Source: Niabella sp. (GTDB taxonomy: Bacteria > Bacteroidota > Bacteroidia > Chitinophagales > Chitinophagaceae). From it: a stretch of 62,810 nt of DNA. Below, piece by piece: positions 21,849-30,324 of this stretch (position 1 is the stretch's first letter; the number at the start of each line of letters is the position of its first letter). The stretch lies in assembly GCA_017744795.1 (NCBI GenBank), contig JAGIAQ010000023.1:1-62810 (forward strand). Reading direction: 5' to 3'. Made by a program: the position numbers and the translations under genes. Under the pieces are notes generated by a model that was not told where the DNA came from, searched no databases, and worked only from the letters and a program-made list of their open reading frames with translations.

Positions 21849-21931
21849 TGAAGGCTTGTTGAAAAGTTTACAAGTTAACAGGTTAACAAGGCCGTTCCTT
21901 GTTAACATTTAAACTTATCAACCTGTAAACC

Positions 21932-23254
21932 TTATTCCAACCCAAACATTCCTTTGTTCAGCTGCTTCAGCAGGTGCACTTTTTCATCAGCACTTACCAG
22001 CAGGGAAATGTTGTGCGGGCTGCCGCCATAGGAAACCATACGGATGGGCACACTGCGTATGGAGCCAAAAAGCTTTTTAATGATCTCCTCAGTTTCATTG
22101 ATATTATACCCTACCACTGAAACAATGGTCTGATCTTTATCCACCGTAACCGTGCCCAGCACTTCCAGTTCCTTTATGATCTGGTCCAGGTGGTCTGCAT
22201 TATCAATGGTAAGGGAAACAGCTACTTCAGAGGTAGTGATCATATCAATAGCTGTCTTATATTTTTCAAATACTTCAAATACTTTTCTCAGGAACCCATA
22301 CGCCAGCAACATGCGACTGCTTTTAATGCGCACCGCATAGATATTGTCTTTTGCGGCAACAGCTTTTACCCCATGTCCGCCCGGATCCTGAGTAATAAGG
22401 GTACCCTTTGCTTCGGGTTGCATGGTGTTCAGCAATTTAACCGGGATCTTGTATTGCTGTGCGGGCCAGATGGATGCCGGGTGCAGGATCTTGGCCCCGA
22501 AATAAGCCAGCTCCGCTGCTTCTTCAAAGCTCAACTGCTCTACCGGCCGGGTAGTGCCTACTACGCGCGGGTCGTTGTTGTGCATACCGTCGATATCTGT
22601 CCATATCTCACACACGGAAGCGCTGATAGCAGCCGCAATCAGTGATGCGGAATAATCGCTTCCCCCTCTCTTCAGGTTGTCCACTTCCCCCCTGGCATTC
22701 CGGCAGATATACCCCTGCGTTACCAGTATCTTTTTATCTTTATGCTGATCCAGCAATTGTTTCAGCTTGATGCGAATGCTGCCGATCTGCGGCTCATCAT
22801 TCTCGTCAATGCTCATAAATTCCAAGGCGGGCAATAATGCATAAGCTTCGCCAATCTCCTCAAGGTATACTGAAAATATTTTAGTGGAGAGCAATTCGCC
22901 CTGCGCCAGGATGTCCTTGCTCAATGCTTCGCTGAAAGATATTTTTAAAATAATATTTAAAAACTCGAAATGCTCGTTAACAATGGCCTGGGCCTTTGCT
23001 AAAGCATCTTCTTTAGAGAATAATTCCTTAATAAATTTATTATAATGCCCGGTGAGGTTATTAATCAATTGCTGTGCGCTGTGCCGGTCGCCACTGGCGA
23101 TGGCGTTACCTATTTCCACCAGCGCATTGGTGGTTCCGGACAATGCCGAAAGTACTACAATAGCAGGCTCTGTTTCGTTTTGTAAAAGCGATGCAATATG
23201 TTTCATCCGTTCTGGTTTACCAACACTGGTACCCCCAAATTTCATTACCTTCAT
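21932..23254 (-). CDS. lysC: Aspartate kinase (monofunctional)
   Basis: A 440-residue aspartokinase that phosphorylates aspartate in the first step of lysine, methionine and threonine synthesis. The N-terminal kinase motif KFGGTSVGK is at residues 4-12. Further family stretches are GGSDYSASLIAAAISASVCEIWTDIDGM and SFEEAAELAYFGAKILHP. Two C-terminal ACT domains (from about residue 300) include TSEVAVSLTIDN and TIVSVVGYNINETEEI, the usual sites of allosteric control. No homoserine dehydrogenase is fused. No lysine riboswitch is recognisable in the 230-base upstream spacer, which instead has a CACGAAT palindrome. Confidence 0.94.
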   Translation of the reverse strand: MKVMKFGGTSVGKPERMKHIASLLQNETEPAIVVLSALSGTTNALVEIGNAIASGDRHSAQQLINNLTGHYNKFIKELFSKEDALAKAQAIVNEHFEFLNIILKISFSEALSKDILAQGELLSTKIFSVYLEEIGEAYALLPALEFMSIDENDEPQIGSIRIKLKQLLDQHKDKKILVTQGYICRNARGEVDNLKRGGSDYSASLIAAAISASVCEIWTDIDGMHNNDPRVVGTTRPVEQLSFEEAAELAYFGAKILHPASIWPAQQYKIPVKLLNTMQPEAKGTLITQDPGGHGVKAVAAKDNIYAVRIKSSRMLLAYGFLRKVFEVFEKYKTAIDMITTSEVAVSLTIDNADHLDQIIKELEVLGTVTVDKDQTIVSVVGYNINETEEIIKKLFGSIRSVPIRMVSYGGSPHNISLLVSADEKVHLLKQLNKGMFGLE

Positions 23255-23395
23255 GTCTGTCTTTTATTATTTCTGTTTTTATTTTTCTTATATGCGTTAA
23301 TGCATCGCTAGCGAATTTCGTAAAAAAAAGCCAGTAAACAATATCCAAAATTGGCTAATCATTACATTTTACAAAATCTGTAGTGCTATTATCCA

Positions 23396-23438
23396 CTGCC
23401 ACGAATGCACGAATAATACATTTGTGCATTCGTGGCAG
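23396..23438. repeat. Perfect 15-bp-arm palindrome, CACGAAT family
   Basis: CTGCCACGAATGCAC (23396-23410) and its exact inverse (23424-23438) flank 13 bases. It is the most perfect copy in the family and lies 48 bases beyond the stop of the Ldh-type gene. Confidence 0.7.
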
Positions 23439-23485
23439 CCCTTAAACTCGTTTACCCTCTCTTATCGTCAGAAAAATAATCTCTG

Positions 23486-24565
23486 TTAAAAAGGCACCTT
23501 CATCTTCTCCCCCAGCGCCTTTAAATCGGCTGCCACAGCGGGTAGCAGCGGTATTCCGTTCGCTCTTCTTTCCACTTCCGCCTCGCGTTCCGGATCTCCG
23601 GGTATGAGTACTTTATCCTGCCCTTTAATTGTTGCAGCATTACGGAACCCTTCGATCCAATCGTCCATATCCCGTTTATAATCTTCCACTGTTCTAAACG
23701 CATCCACGCGCATTGCGCCAAAAAAATGTCCGATACCTTTGCCGGGCTGCTTTGCCGGCATGGGCACATAGGCCGGAAACGGAGGTACCCAGGGCGCATA
23801 ATTGGCGCCACTTAATAATGCTGAAAATATATCCACAACAGCACCCAGCGCATAGCCTTTATGGCTTCCATGTTCCCTGTCGCCGCCCAGCGGTAACAAT
23901 GCGCCGCCTTTCTTTAAAATATTGGCATCGGTGGCCGGATTGCCCTCGCTATCCTGCACCCAGCCCAATGGGGCTTCCTCGTTTTTTCGTTGTAATATTT
24001 CCAGTTTGCCATTGGCCGCTGTTGTGGTAGCCAGATCCGCTACAAATGCCGGCTGCTTTCCTGCGGGGGCCGCTACACAAATGGGGTTAGTGCCCAGCAT
24101 TTTTGCAGTGGAAAAAGTAGGTGCTACCAACGGACTGGCATTGGTCATGGAGATACCAACCATATCATGCTCCAGCGCCTGCATAGCATGGGCCGCAGCA
24201 ATACCATAATGGTTACTATTTTGTACGCTGACCCAGCCGGTGCCTACGTTACGGGCTTTTTCTATAGCCAGCTGCATAGCAAAAGGCGCCACCACCAGGC
24301 CCAGGCCGCTGTCTCCGTCCACCACGGCGGTTGATGGCGTTTCATGAATTACTTTAATATCGGGCGTTGCATTAACGCGTTGGGCCTCCCACAACCGCAC
24401 ATAGCCGGACAGTCGTGCTACACCGTGCGAATCCACACCGCGCAGATCGGCCTGTAACAAAACCGCTGCCGCCGTTTGGGCATCGGCATCCGGGCATCCC
24501 ATTGCCTTAAATATCTGTACCGTAAAATCGAGTAAATGCTGAAGCGAGTAATTTGTATCCTGCAT
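23486..24565 (-). CDS. Ldh family oxidoreductase (malate/L-lactate/ureidoglycolate dehydrogenase type)
   Basis: A 359-residue NAD(P)-dependent dehydrogenase of the Ldh/MDH type-2 family, which is unrelated to Rossmann malate dehydrogenase. Family motifs are LLQADLRGVDSHGVARLSGY, the strongly conserved NSNHYGIAAAHAMQALEHDMVGISMTNASPLVAP, GTNPICVAAPAG and HGSHKGYALGAVVDIFSALLSGA. The ATG at 24565 is preferred: the longer open frame back to 24697 is not conserved. The exact hydroxyacid substrate cannot be read. It is divergent from the second GxxExxY gene. Confidence 0.9.
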   Translation of the reverse strand: MQDTNYSLQHLLDFTVQIFKAMGCPDADAQTAAAVLLQADLRGVDSHGVARLSGYVRLWEAQRVNATPDIKVIHETPSTAVVDGDSGLGLVVAPFAMQLAIEKARNVGTGWVSVQNSNHYGIAAAHAMQALEHDMVGISMTNASPLVAPTFSTAKMLGTNPICVAAPAGKQPAFVADLATTTAANGKLEILQRKNEEAPLGWVQDSEGNPATDANILKKGGALLPLGGDREHGSHKGYALGAVVDIFSALLSGANYAPWVPPFPAYVPMPAKQPGKGIGHFFGAMRVDAFRTVEDYKRDMDDWIEGFRNAATIKGQDKVLIPGDPEREAEVERRANGIPLLPAVAADLKALGEKMKVPF

Positions 24566-24646
24566 CCTGCAAAATAACGATAAAGCAGTGATAAATATTA
24601 CAAGGAATGGCAGCAATTGCTCATGTAAAGCGCCGGGAAAGCGGCA

Positions 24647-24654
24647 TACCTTTG
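24647..24654 (+). promoter_or_regulatory. Bacteroidota -7 promoter box (TACCTTTG)
   Basis: Perfect TAnnTTTG on the plus strand, 28 bases before the left arm of the second GxxExxY element. It is likely the original promoter of the amidohydrolase at 25162, now separated from it by the 456-bp element. Confidence 0.55.
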
Positions 24655-24681
24655 CAGTACTGGAAGTTTTCAAACTTATTG

Positions 24682-25137
24682 AACCACATAGATACATAGG
24701 CTATGCTGACAAAAAGATACTTGGATGACCTGACGTATGAAATAATAGGTAGTGCCATTGAAGTTCACAAGATCATGGGTAGAGGATTGCTGGAGAGCGT
24801 CTATCATCAGTGTTTAAAGGAGGAGTTTTTACATAGGAAAATAAATTTTCTCACAGAGATGAAAGTTCCAGTAATGTATAAAGGGAAAAACCTTGATGTA
24901 GATTTCAGATGCGACTTATTTGTCGAGAAAAGTATAGTGATAGAACTAAAGTCCGTACACGAAATAGTACCTGTATATGAAGCGCAATTGTTAACCTACA
25001 TGAAACTATTGCAATGCCCAAAGGGCATTCTTATAAATTTCAATTGCGCAAACATTTTTAAGGAAGGGCAGAAAACCTTTGTTAATGAATACTTTAGTAT
25101 TTTGCCTAACCAATAACAACTATGTACCTATGTGGTT
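24682..25137. mobile_element. 456-bp GxxExxY element, copy 2 (AACCACATAG inverted ends)
   Basis: AACCACATAG (24682-24691) and CTATGTGGTT (25128-25137) enclose the gene at 24703. The length equals that of the copy at 8149-8604. It sits between a promoter box and the amidohydrolase start, as an insertion into a 5' leader would. Confidence 0.6.
24703..25116 (+). CDS. GxxExxY protein (PD-(D/E)XK nuclease-like), second copy
   Basis: A 137-residue paralog of the gene at 8170, differing at about 17 positions. All motif residues are kept: GLLESVY (28-34), DVDFRCDLF (65-73) and ELK (81-83). The changes are mostly conservative (for example Ile/Val, Lys/Arg), which suggests that both copies stay under selection rather than decaying. 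It lies in the leader of the amidohydrolase gene, 45 bases ahead of its start codon. Confidence 0.9.
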   Translation: MLTKRYLDDLTYEIIGSAIEVHKIMGRGLLESVYHQCLKEEFLHRKINFLTEMKVPVMYKGKNLDVDFRCDLFVEKSIVIELKSVHEIVPVYEAQLLTYMKLLQCPKGILINFNCANIFKEGQKTFVNEYFSILPNQ

Positions 25138-25161
25138 AATTTAAAAAAGCTACTTTATAAT

Positions 25162-26493
25162 ATGAAACAATCTGCTACATCCCGCAAACATTTTCTTAAA
25201 CGCTCCACATTAGGCCTTGCAGGACTGGCCTTTATCCCAAAAGCTGTAAAGGCAGCAGCCGGAGAAAAAACAAATACAACCATGAGAGTATCTGATCATT
25301 ATACGCTAAAAAATGTGCGACTGGAAACAGGTTTTGAATATGACGGCGATGAAGTTATCGCCACTAAAACGGAACTTTTTTCTGTTGAGATCGAAAACGG
25401 TAAAATAAAAAAGATCAGCCCCAACCAACCCAATGCTAAAGCGATAGATGCTAAAGGCTTGTTGATGCTGCCTTCATTTAAGGACATGCACATTCACCTG
25501 GATAAAACCTTTTATGGTGACAAGTGGCAGGCTACAAGAAGAGGACCCGGCGGTGTAAAGGGAATGATCGCGCTGGAACAAAAGATCCTTCCGGAACTAT
25601 TAAAAACTTCTACTTACAAAGCCGAAAAGATGATCGAGTTGCTGCAGTCAAAAGGAAGCACCTTTGCCCGCAGCCACGTAAATATCGAACCAACGTCGAA
25701 ACTGGAATCACTCACCCACCTTCAAAAGGCGCTGGAAAATAAAAAGAATGTTTTTGGCGCAGAGCTGGTGGCCTTTCCACAACATGGCGTGTTTTATACC
25801 GATTCGGTTCCTTACCTGAAAGAAGCGGCTAAAACGGACATTGATTTTATAGGGGGCGTGGATCCTTATTCGATCGATGGCGCCATTGAAAAAACAATGG
25901 ATTTCACCGTACAGCTGGCGCTGGATCATAATAAAGGGATCGATATTCACTTGCATGAATCGGGCGACTCGGGGTTAAAAACAGTGGAATACCTGATCAA
26001 TAAGGTAAACGAAAACCCAGTGCTGAAAGAGAAAACCTATATCAGTCACTGTTTTGTATTGGGGCGTTTAGATAAATCAAAACAGGAAGAAATGGCCGAA
26101 AAGCTCAGCGCTGCTAAAATCGGCATCAATTCCACCATACCTTTCGGAGGCCTCATTATGCCTATTCCCACCCTGATGAAACATGGCGTAAAAGTAATGA
26201 CGGGGAATGACAGTATTGTGGACCACTGGAACACCTTTGGCACAGGCAGTGTTTTACAAAAAGCGAATCTTGCAGCGCAGTTGTACGGCTATTCATCAGA
26301 ATTTGGTTTGTCCCGGATGTTGAAACTGGCCACCACCGGCCCTTTACCTCTGGATGACAAAGGAGCTCAACAATGGCCAAAAGCAGGCGATGATGCAGAT
26401 ATAGCCCTGGTGGATGCCAGCTGCTCGGCCGAAGCCGTGTCCCGGATCTCGCCTGTAAAATCCCTGATCTATAAAGGGACTATTGTTTATTAA
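25162..26493 (+). CDS. Exported cytosine-deaminase-like amidohydrolase
   Basis: A 443-residue metal-dependent amidohydrolase of the CodA-like branch. An N-terminal signal of Tat type (SATSRKHFLKRSTLGLAGLAFIP; Arg-Lys in place of Arg-Arg) suggests export. Metal-binding motifs: DMHIHLDKT after the first strand, DIHLHESGDSG in the middle and GNDSIVDHWNTFGTG near the end. The ATG at 25162 is chosen to begin just before the signal. A cytoplasmic paralog without signal lies at 27388. The substrate (a cyclic amide or aminopyrimidine-like compound) cannot be fixed. Confidence 0.85.
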   Translation: MKQSATSRKHFLKRSTLGLAGLAFIPKAVKAAAGEKTNTTMRVSDHYTLKNVRLETGFEYDGDEVIATKTELFSVEIENGKIKKISPNQPNAKAIDAKGLLMLPSFKDMHIHLDKTFYGDKWQATRRGPGGVKGMIALEQKILPELLKTSTYKAEKMIELLQSKGSTFARSHVNIEPTSKLESLTHLQKALENKKNVFGAELVAFPQHGVFYTDSVPYLKEAAKTDIDFIGGVDPYSIDGAIEKTMDFTVQLALDHNKGIDIHLHESGDSGLKTVEYLINKVNENPVLKEKTYISHCFVLGRLDKSKQEEMAEKLSAAKIGINSTIPFGGLIMPIPTLMKHGVKVMTGNDSIVDHWNTFGTGSVLQKANLAAQLYGYSSEFGLSRMLKLATTGPLPLDDKGAQQWPKAGDDADIALVDASCSAEAVSRISPVKSLIYKGTIVY

Positions 26494-26506
26494 ATTGTAT
26501 TATTTT

Positions 26507-27181
26507 ATGAGAACGATCTTTTTTTTACTGATGCTGATGACAGCTATTACATCCTGTCATGCAACATTAACAGATAATAAGGAATTAATAGAAAAGATGG
26601 AAACGAAAGATATTATAACCCTCGTTGAGAAAAACGATCTCCAGGGCGTGACCACTGCACTCGCAAACGGAGCAAACGTAAATACGGCAGACAATAGCAA
26701 ACGCTCTTTATTATTGATCGCTACCAATAACCGCCAGACCGAAATGGCCAAATTGCTGGTAAAATATAAAGCGGATGTGAATCAGCAGGCGGATAACCTG
26801 GATAGTCCTTTTCTTTATGCCGGCGCCAGCGGACAAACCGAACTGGTGCAATTATTTTTAGACAACGGCGCCCGTTTCGACGTATTCAACCGCTACTATG
26901 GTTCGGCATTGATACCGGCTTGTGAACGCGGGCATGTGGAAACCGTTCGCCTGTTGGCTAATACAAAAGGATACCCGGTGAACCATGTAAACCGACTGGG
27001 ATGGACGGGTTTAATGGAGGCCATTGTCTTGGGCGACGGAAGCAAAAAGTACCAGCAGATCGTTCAGATACTAAAAGATGCCGGCGCGAAAATGGATATA
27101 CCCGATCATGATGGCGTAACGCCCCTGCAGCATGCACAGCAAAGAGGATTTAATGAGATCGCTGCGCTGCTGCAACCGTAA
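26507..27181 (+). CDS. Ankyrin-repeat lipoprotein
   Basis: A 224-residue protein with a lipoprotein-type start (MRTIFFLLMLMTAITSC, lipobox ITSC), followed by five to six ankyrin repeats, for example ANGANVNTADNSKRSLLLIATNNRQTEMAKLLVKYKADVNQQ and DGVTPLQHAQQRGFNEIAALL. Ankyrin repeats bind proteins. It lies 13 bases after the exported amidohydrolase, so the two are co-transcribed and may work together in the periplasm. The ATG at 26507 is chosen because a longer frame begins inside the upstream gene. Confidence 0.85.
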   Translation: MRTIFFLLMLMTAITSCHATLTDNKELIEKMETKDIITLVEKNDLQGVTTALANGANVNTADNSKRSLLLIATNNRQTEMAKLLVKYKADVNQQADNLDSPFLYAGASGQTELVQLFLDNGARFDVFNRYYGSALIPACERGHVETVRLLANTKGYPVNHVNRLGWTGLMEAIVLGDGSKKYQQIVQILKDAGAKMDIPDHDGVTPLQHAQQRGFNEIAALLQP

Positions 27182-27195
27182 GAAGTATTTTTTTT

Positions 27196-27268
27196 GCCGG
27201 TAAAGCGGTAAGACGGTAATCCTTAAAAAAACGCAAAGCACCCCTTCCCGTCTTTCCGGGTTCCCGGC
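27196..27268. repeat. Imperfect palindrome, GCCGGGAAG family (copy 3)
   Basis: GCCGGTAAAGCGGTAAGACGG at the left and CCCTTCCCGTCTTTCCG...CCCGGC at the right, 14 bases after the ankyrin gene stop. Confidence 0.66.
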
Positions 27269-27387
27269 CAATTATTAGTTCCCGGCTTTGGGGTCATCTC
27301 CATGCGCCGTCTGTAGGAACGCAGATCTTTATCGCTAATCACAAAAGGCCCAATTAATATTATTTACGCTCAATTCAAAGCAAGATC

Positions 27388-28629
27388 ATGGAAACAACAT
27401 ATGCAGAACCAATAAAAGGCAATTATACTTTAAAAAACGTGCGACTGGAAACAGCTTTTATCAAAAATGAAAGCGGTGTTACCGGCACAAAAACCGAATT
27501 GTTTTGCATCGAAATCAAAGAGGGAAAAATAGCAAAAATCTTCCCGAACGATGCTGCATTGGCGGATGCAATTGATGCAAAGGGGTTGCTGATGCTGCCC
27601 GCGTTCAAAGACATGCACGTGCATATCGACAAAACCCTGTACGGTTTGCCCTGGCAGGCGCCTTCACCAGCAAGGGAAACCGTTGCGGATATGATCGCCT
27701 ACGAACAGGAGATCATTCCTGAGTTATTGAAAACATCCACCCACCGGGCTGAATTGCTCATCGATCTTTTGCAACACTACGGAACCAGTTTTGCAAGAAC
27801 ACATTTTAATGTAGACACCACATCCGGACTGCGCTCTTTGGAAAATCTGCAAAAAGCATTGGATAATAAAAAAGATAGTTTTGAGGCGGAGTTGGTTGCC
27901 TTCCCCCAACACGGATTGTATTACACGGATTCTGCACCGTTGATGAAGGATGCCGCTCAACTGGAAGGAGTTGCTTTTGTAGGCGGATTAGATCCCTTCA
28001 GCATCGATAAAAATATTGAAAAAGCGATTGACTTCACCGTTCAGCTGGCAATAGACAATAACAAGGGTATCGACATTCACCTGCACGACTCAGGTAAAGA
28101 AGGTATTCGTACCATTGAATATCTTACTGAAAAAGCAGCGGAGAATCCGCAGCTGCAGGGACGCACTTATGTAAGTCATGCTTTTGCGCTGGCGGAGCTG
28201 CCCTTGAAAGAAGCCGAGGCCATTTCAGATAAACTGGCAGCAGCCAAAGTGGGCATTGCTTCCGCCATTCCCTTTCCCGGAGCGCTGATGCCCATTCCTA
28301 CATTAGTAAAACACGGTGTGGAAGTATTGGTGGGTAATGATAATGTGCAGGACCATTGGAGCACTTTCGGAACAGGGAGTATGCTGCAAAAAGCCAACCT
28401 GATGGCGCAGCTTTATGGCTGGAGAACGGAATTTGATCTTTCCAGGGCCCTGCGGTTCACCACAAAAAACATCCTCCCACTGGATGATAACGGAACGATG
28501 CAATGGCCAAAAGCAGATGCTGCTGCGGAGTTTGTACTCGTGGACGCCAGCTGTTCTGCGGAAGCCGTTTCACGGATGTCTCAAACAGCAGCATTTGCGC
28601 ATAAGGGAAATTTTTACCGGAAGAATTAA
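27388..28629 (+). CDS. Cytosine-deaminase-like amidohydrolase (cytoplasmic paralog)
   Basis: A 413-residue paralog of the protein at 25162 over its full catalytic part, without the signal peptide. It keeps DMHVHIDKT, DIHLHDSGKEG and GNDNVQDHWSTFGTG, the expected metal- and substrate-binding regions. Shared framing stretches such as LKNVRLETAF, ELVAFPQHG and VLVDASCSAEAVSRMS confirm duplication. The two enzymes probably act on the same or related compound inside and outside the cytoplasm. A palindrome lies between the ankyrin gene and this one, so it may have its own promoter. Confidence 0.86.
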   Translation: METTYAEPIKGNYTLKNVRLETAFIKNESGVTGTKTELFCIEIKEGKIAKIFPNDAALADAIDAKGLLMLPAFKDMHVHIDKTLYGLPWQAPSPARETVADMIAYEQEIIPELLKTSTHRAELLIDLLQHYGTSFARTHFNVDTTSGLRSLENLQKALDNKKDSFEAELVAFPQHGLYYTDSAPLMKDAAQLEGVAFVGGLDPFSIDKNIEKAIDFTVQLAIDNNKGIDIHLHDSGKEGIRTIEYLTEKAAENPQLQGRTYVSHAFALAELPLKEAEAISDKLAAAKVGIASAIPFPGALMPIPTLVKHGVEVLVGNDNVQDHWSTFGTGSMLQKANLMAQLYGWRTEFDLSRALRFTTKNILPLDDNGTMQWPKADAAAEFVLVDASCSAEAVSRMSQTAAFAHKGNFYRKN

Positions 28630-28708
28630 TGGCAAGTTAAATGCTCAATGCCAGCAAACCTTGAACTTTGCGCCTTGAATAATAGAAGTGAAATGCTTGA
28701 CCTAAACA

Positions 28709-29590
28709 TTATTCAATTACATCCGCCAGGTCTTTCATAAATTGTGCATATTCCAGTGTATAGTTGGGCCGTTTTGCATATTGCACTTTGCCAAAACCCT
28801 TTGCTAAAATGTGCATAGCTTCGTCTATATTTTCCTTTGAATAAAAAAAGTTGGTAAAACTATCCGTTCCGTCGGGGTAATCCTTTAGCCCGATACCGCC
28901 ATTGTAATATACAAACGGCATATTAAACCGCCTTGTGTCAATATAAGTAGCTGCCGAATAATAAAGTGATCTTATATAAACGTAGTCGTATTTAAGCATT
29001 GCTTTAAGCCGGTTTACCAGTTCTGTGTGGGATTCAGTTTTTTGAGGTTGCGGTCGCCACCAGTTTATGGAGGGGTCGTACAGCCGCATACCCGCTATTT
29101 TGCGGGAGTTGATCTTTGTAAACCGACAGGAACATACCGCTTTGCCCGTACCATCACTATTCGGCGGGATCAATTGCATCAGCAGCACCATCGTATCCTT
29201 TTCCAGTGCGGCTATAGCAAACGACCCAATGGGCGCGCCGTCCGCGCTAAAATTGATATTATTGGCAGGCTTGAATTTCCATCGCATTGCCTGGTAGCCG
29301 TTTCCTTTGGAACGGTAAGAGGTCCAGGCAGAATCAGGAGCGCCCAACTCTATTACATTTAATTCAAGATCTTCCCGTACGGTTGAAAGGATATCCTCCA
29401 TTTCCAACTCCTGTGCGCGGTTATTGCTTTCAACTACTATTTTCGTACACATCCACTCCCCCACCAGTTTTTTTAACTGCGGATCGGAAGCACTCTCAAC
29501 CGCAAACGGTTTTTTATATTTTCTGAAAGATAAAGTACAGGAGCCTGTGACAAGACAAACCACTAAAGTAAAGAACAGATATATTCTCAT
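28709..29590 (-). CDS. Hypothetical SPII lipoprotein
   Basis: A 293-residue lipoprotein with signal MRIYLFFTLVVCLVTGSC (lipobox TGSC, Cys at about residue 18). The mature part starts with a strand-rich region (LVGEWMCTKIVVESNNRAQELEMEDIL; WTSYRSKGNGYQAMRWKFKPANNINFSADGAPIGSFAIAAL) that may be a lipocalin-like barrel, then a helical C-terminal region (AMLKYDYVYIRSLYYSAATYI). No catalytic motif is seen and I do not know the family. It is transcribed alone, upstream of the ssb terminator. Confidence 0.75.
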   Translation of the reverse strand: MRIYLFFTLVVCLVTGSCTLSFRKYKKPFAVESASDPQLKKLVGEWMCTKIVVESNNRAQELEMEDILSTVREDLELNVIELGAPDSAWTSYRSKGNGYQAMRWKFKPANNINFSADGAPIGSFAIAALEKDTMVLLMQLIPPNSDGTGKAVCSCRFTKINSRKIAGMRLYDPSINWWRPQPQKTESHTELVNRLKAMLKYDYVYIRSLYYSAATYIDTRRFNMPFVYYNGGIGLKDYPDGTDSFTNFFYSKENIDEAMHILAKGFGKVQYAKRPNYTLEYAQFMKDLADVIE

Positions 29591-29615
29591 AAGGCAAACA
29601 GTTTTGGCAGGTTAT

Positions 29616-29672
29616 GAATAAAAAAGGACTGTTTCAAAAATCCCTGGTAATGAATTCCGAAACAGTCCTTTT
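29616..29672 (-). terminator. Terminator of ssb
   Basis: Perfect 14-bp stem AAAAGGACTGTTTC (29622-29635) / GAAACAGTCCTTTT (29659-29672) with a 23-base loop. On the minus strand the stem runs into TTTTTTATTC. It lies 16 bases beyond the ssb stop codon. Confidence 0.75.
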
Positions 29673-29687
29673 AGTCTTTTTTGATCA

Positions 29688-30104
29688 TTAAAACGGTAAA
29701 TCATCCGCCGGACCGTCGCTGCTCATCGGTGCTCCGGCTGAATTGGAAGAAGTGTTGTACCCTCCGTTAGCAACCGGTGCTCCGCCTTCACGGCCACCCA
29801 GCAATTGTACTTCCCGTACTCTGAGTGTTAATGAAGCGCCCGACGTACCATCATTTCTTGTAAAGCTGCGCACTTCCGGCTGCCCCTCTGCATACACCTG
29901 TTTGCCTTTAGTCAGATATTGTGAAATAGCAGTGCGATCTGTCCACCAGGCACAATCCACCCAGGTAGTGCGCTCCTGGTTGTTGCCCTGGCTATCCCGG
30001 AATTTTTCCGTGTGCGCCACGGTAAAATTAATTACACTTTTCCCGTTTACATTATTCACCACACAATCCTTTCCGAGGTTCCCGATAATCTGCATTTTTA
30101 ACAT
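29688..30104 (-). CDS. ssb: Single-stranded DNA-binding protein
   Basis: A 138-residue SSB. The OB fold begins MQIIGNLGKDCVVNNVNGKSVINFTVAHTEKF and includes TTWVDCAWW. The flexible tail ends with the acidic tip DGPADDLPF that contacts partner proteins (Bacteroidota-type; E. coli ends DDDIPF). The protein coats single-stranded DNA in replication and repair. A longer open frame to 30143 exists; ATG at 30104 is taken, with 30095 as an equally good in-frame alternative. A perfect-stem terminator follows. Confidence 0.92.
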   Translation of the reverse strand: MLKMQIIGNLGKDCVVNNVNGKSVINFTVAHTEKFRDSQGNNQERTTWVDCAWWTDRTAISQYLTKGKQVYAEGQPEVRSFTRNDGTSGASLTLRVREVQLLGGREGGAPVANGGYNTSSNSAGAPMSSDGPADDLPF

Positions 30105-30300
30105 AGTACTCCGATTTAAGTTTTTTATAAAATGATTAGGCAAGATACAGTTTTCAGAAATAATTACCAGAAAATTTTACCAATCGGTGATAATTACATT
30201 AAATACTGATACTCATTATATTATAATCAAATCTTCCGTCAGGGCGCCTGATACCCGGCCCTCGGCGTCGCTTGCAGGTAATATTCCCGTAATCTTGATT

Positions 30301-30308
30301 TATCTTTG
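30301..30308 (+). promoter_or_regulatory. Bacteroidota -7 promoter box (TATCTTTG)
   Basis: Perfect TAnnTTTG, 16 bases before the mnmA ATG. It implies a leader of about ten bases, and no Shine-Dalgarno site is present. Confidence 0.6.
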
Positions 30309-30324
30309 CACGCTATTATTTATT

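Noticed and set aside
23255..23485. Lysine riboswitch ahead of aspartate kinase
   Set aside because: The spacer lies downstream of the Ldh gene and upstream of lysC, but contains only the CACGAAT palindrome and no recognisable lysine-riboswitch core.
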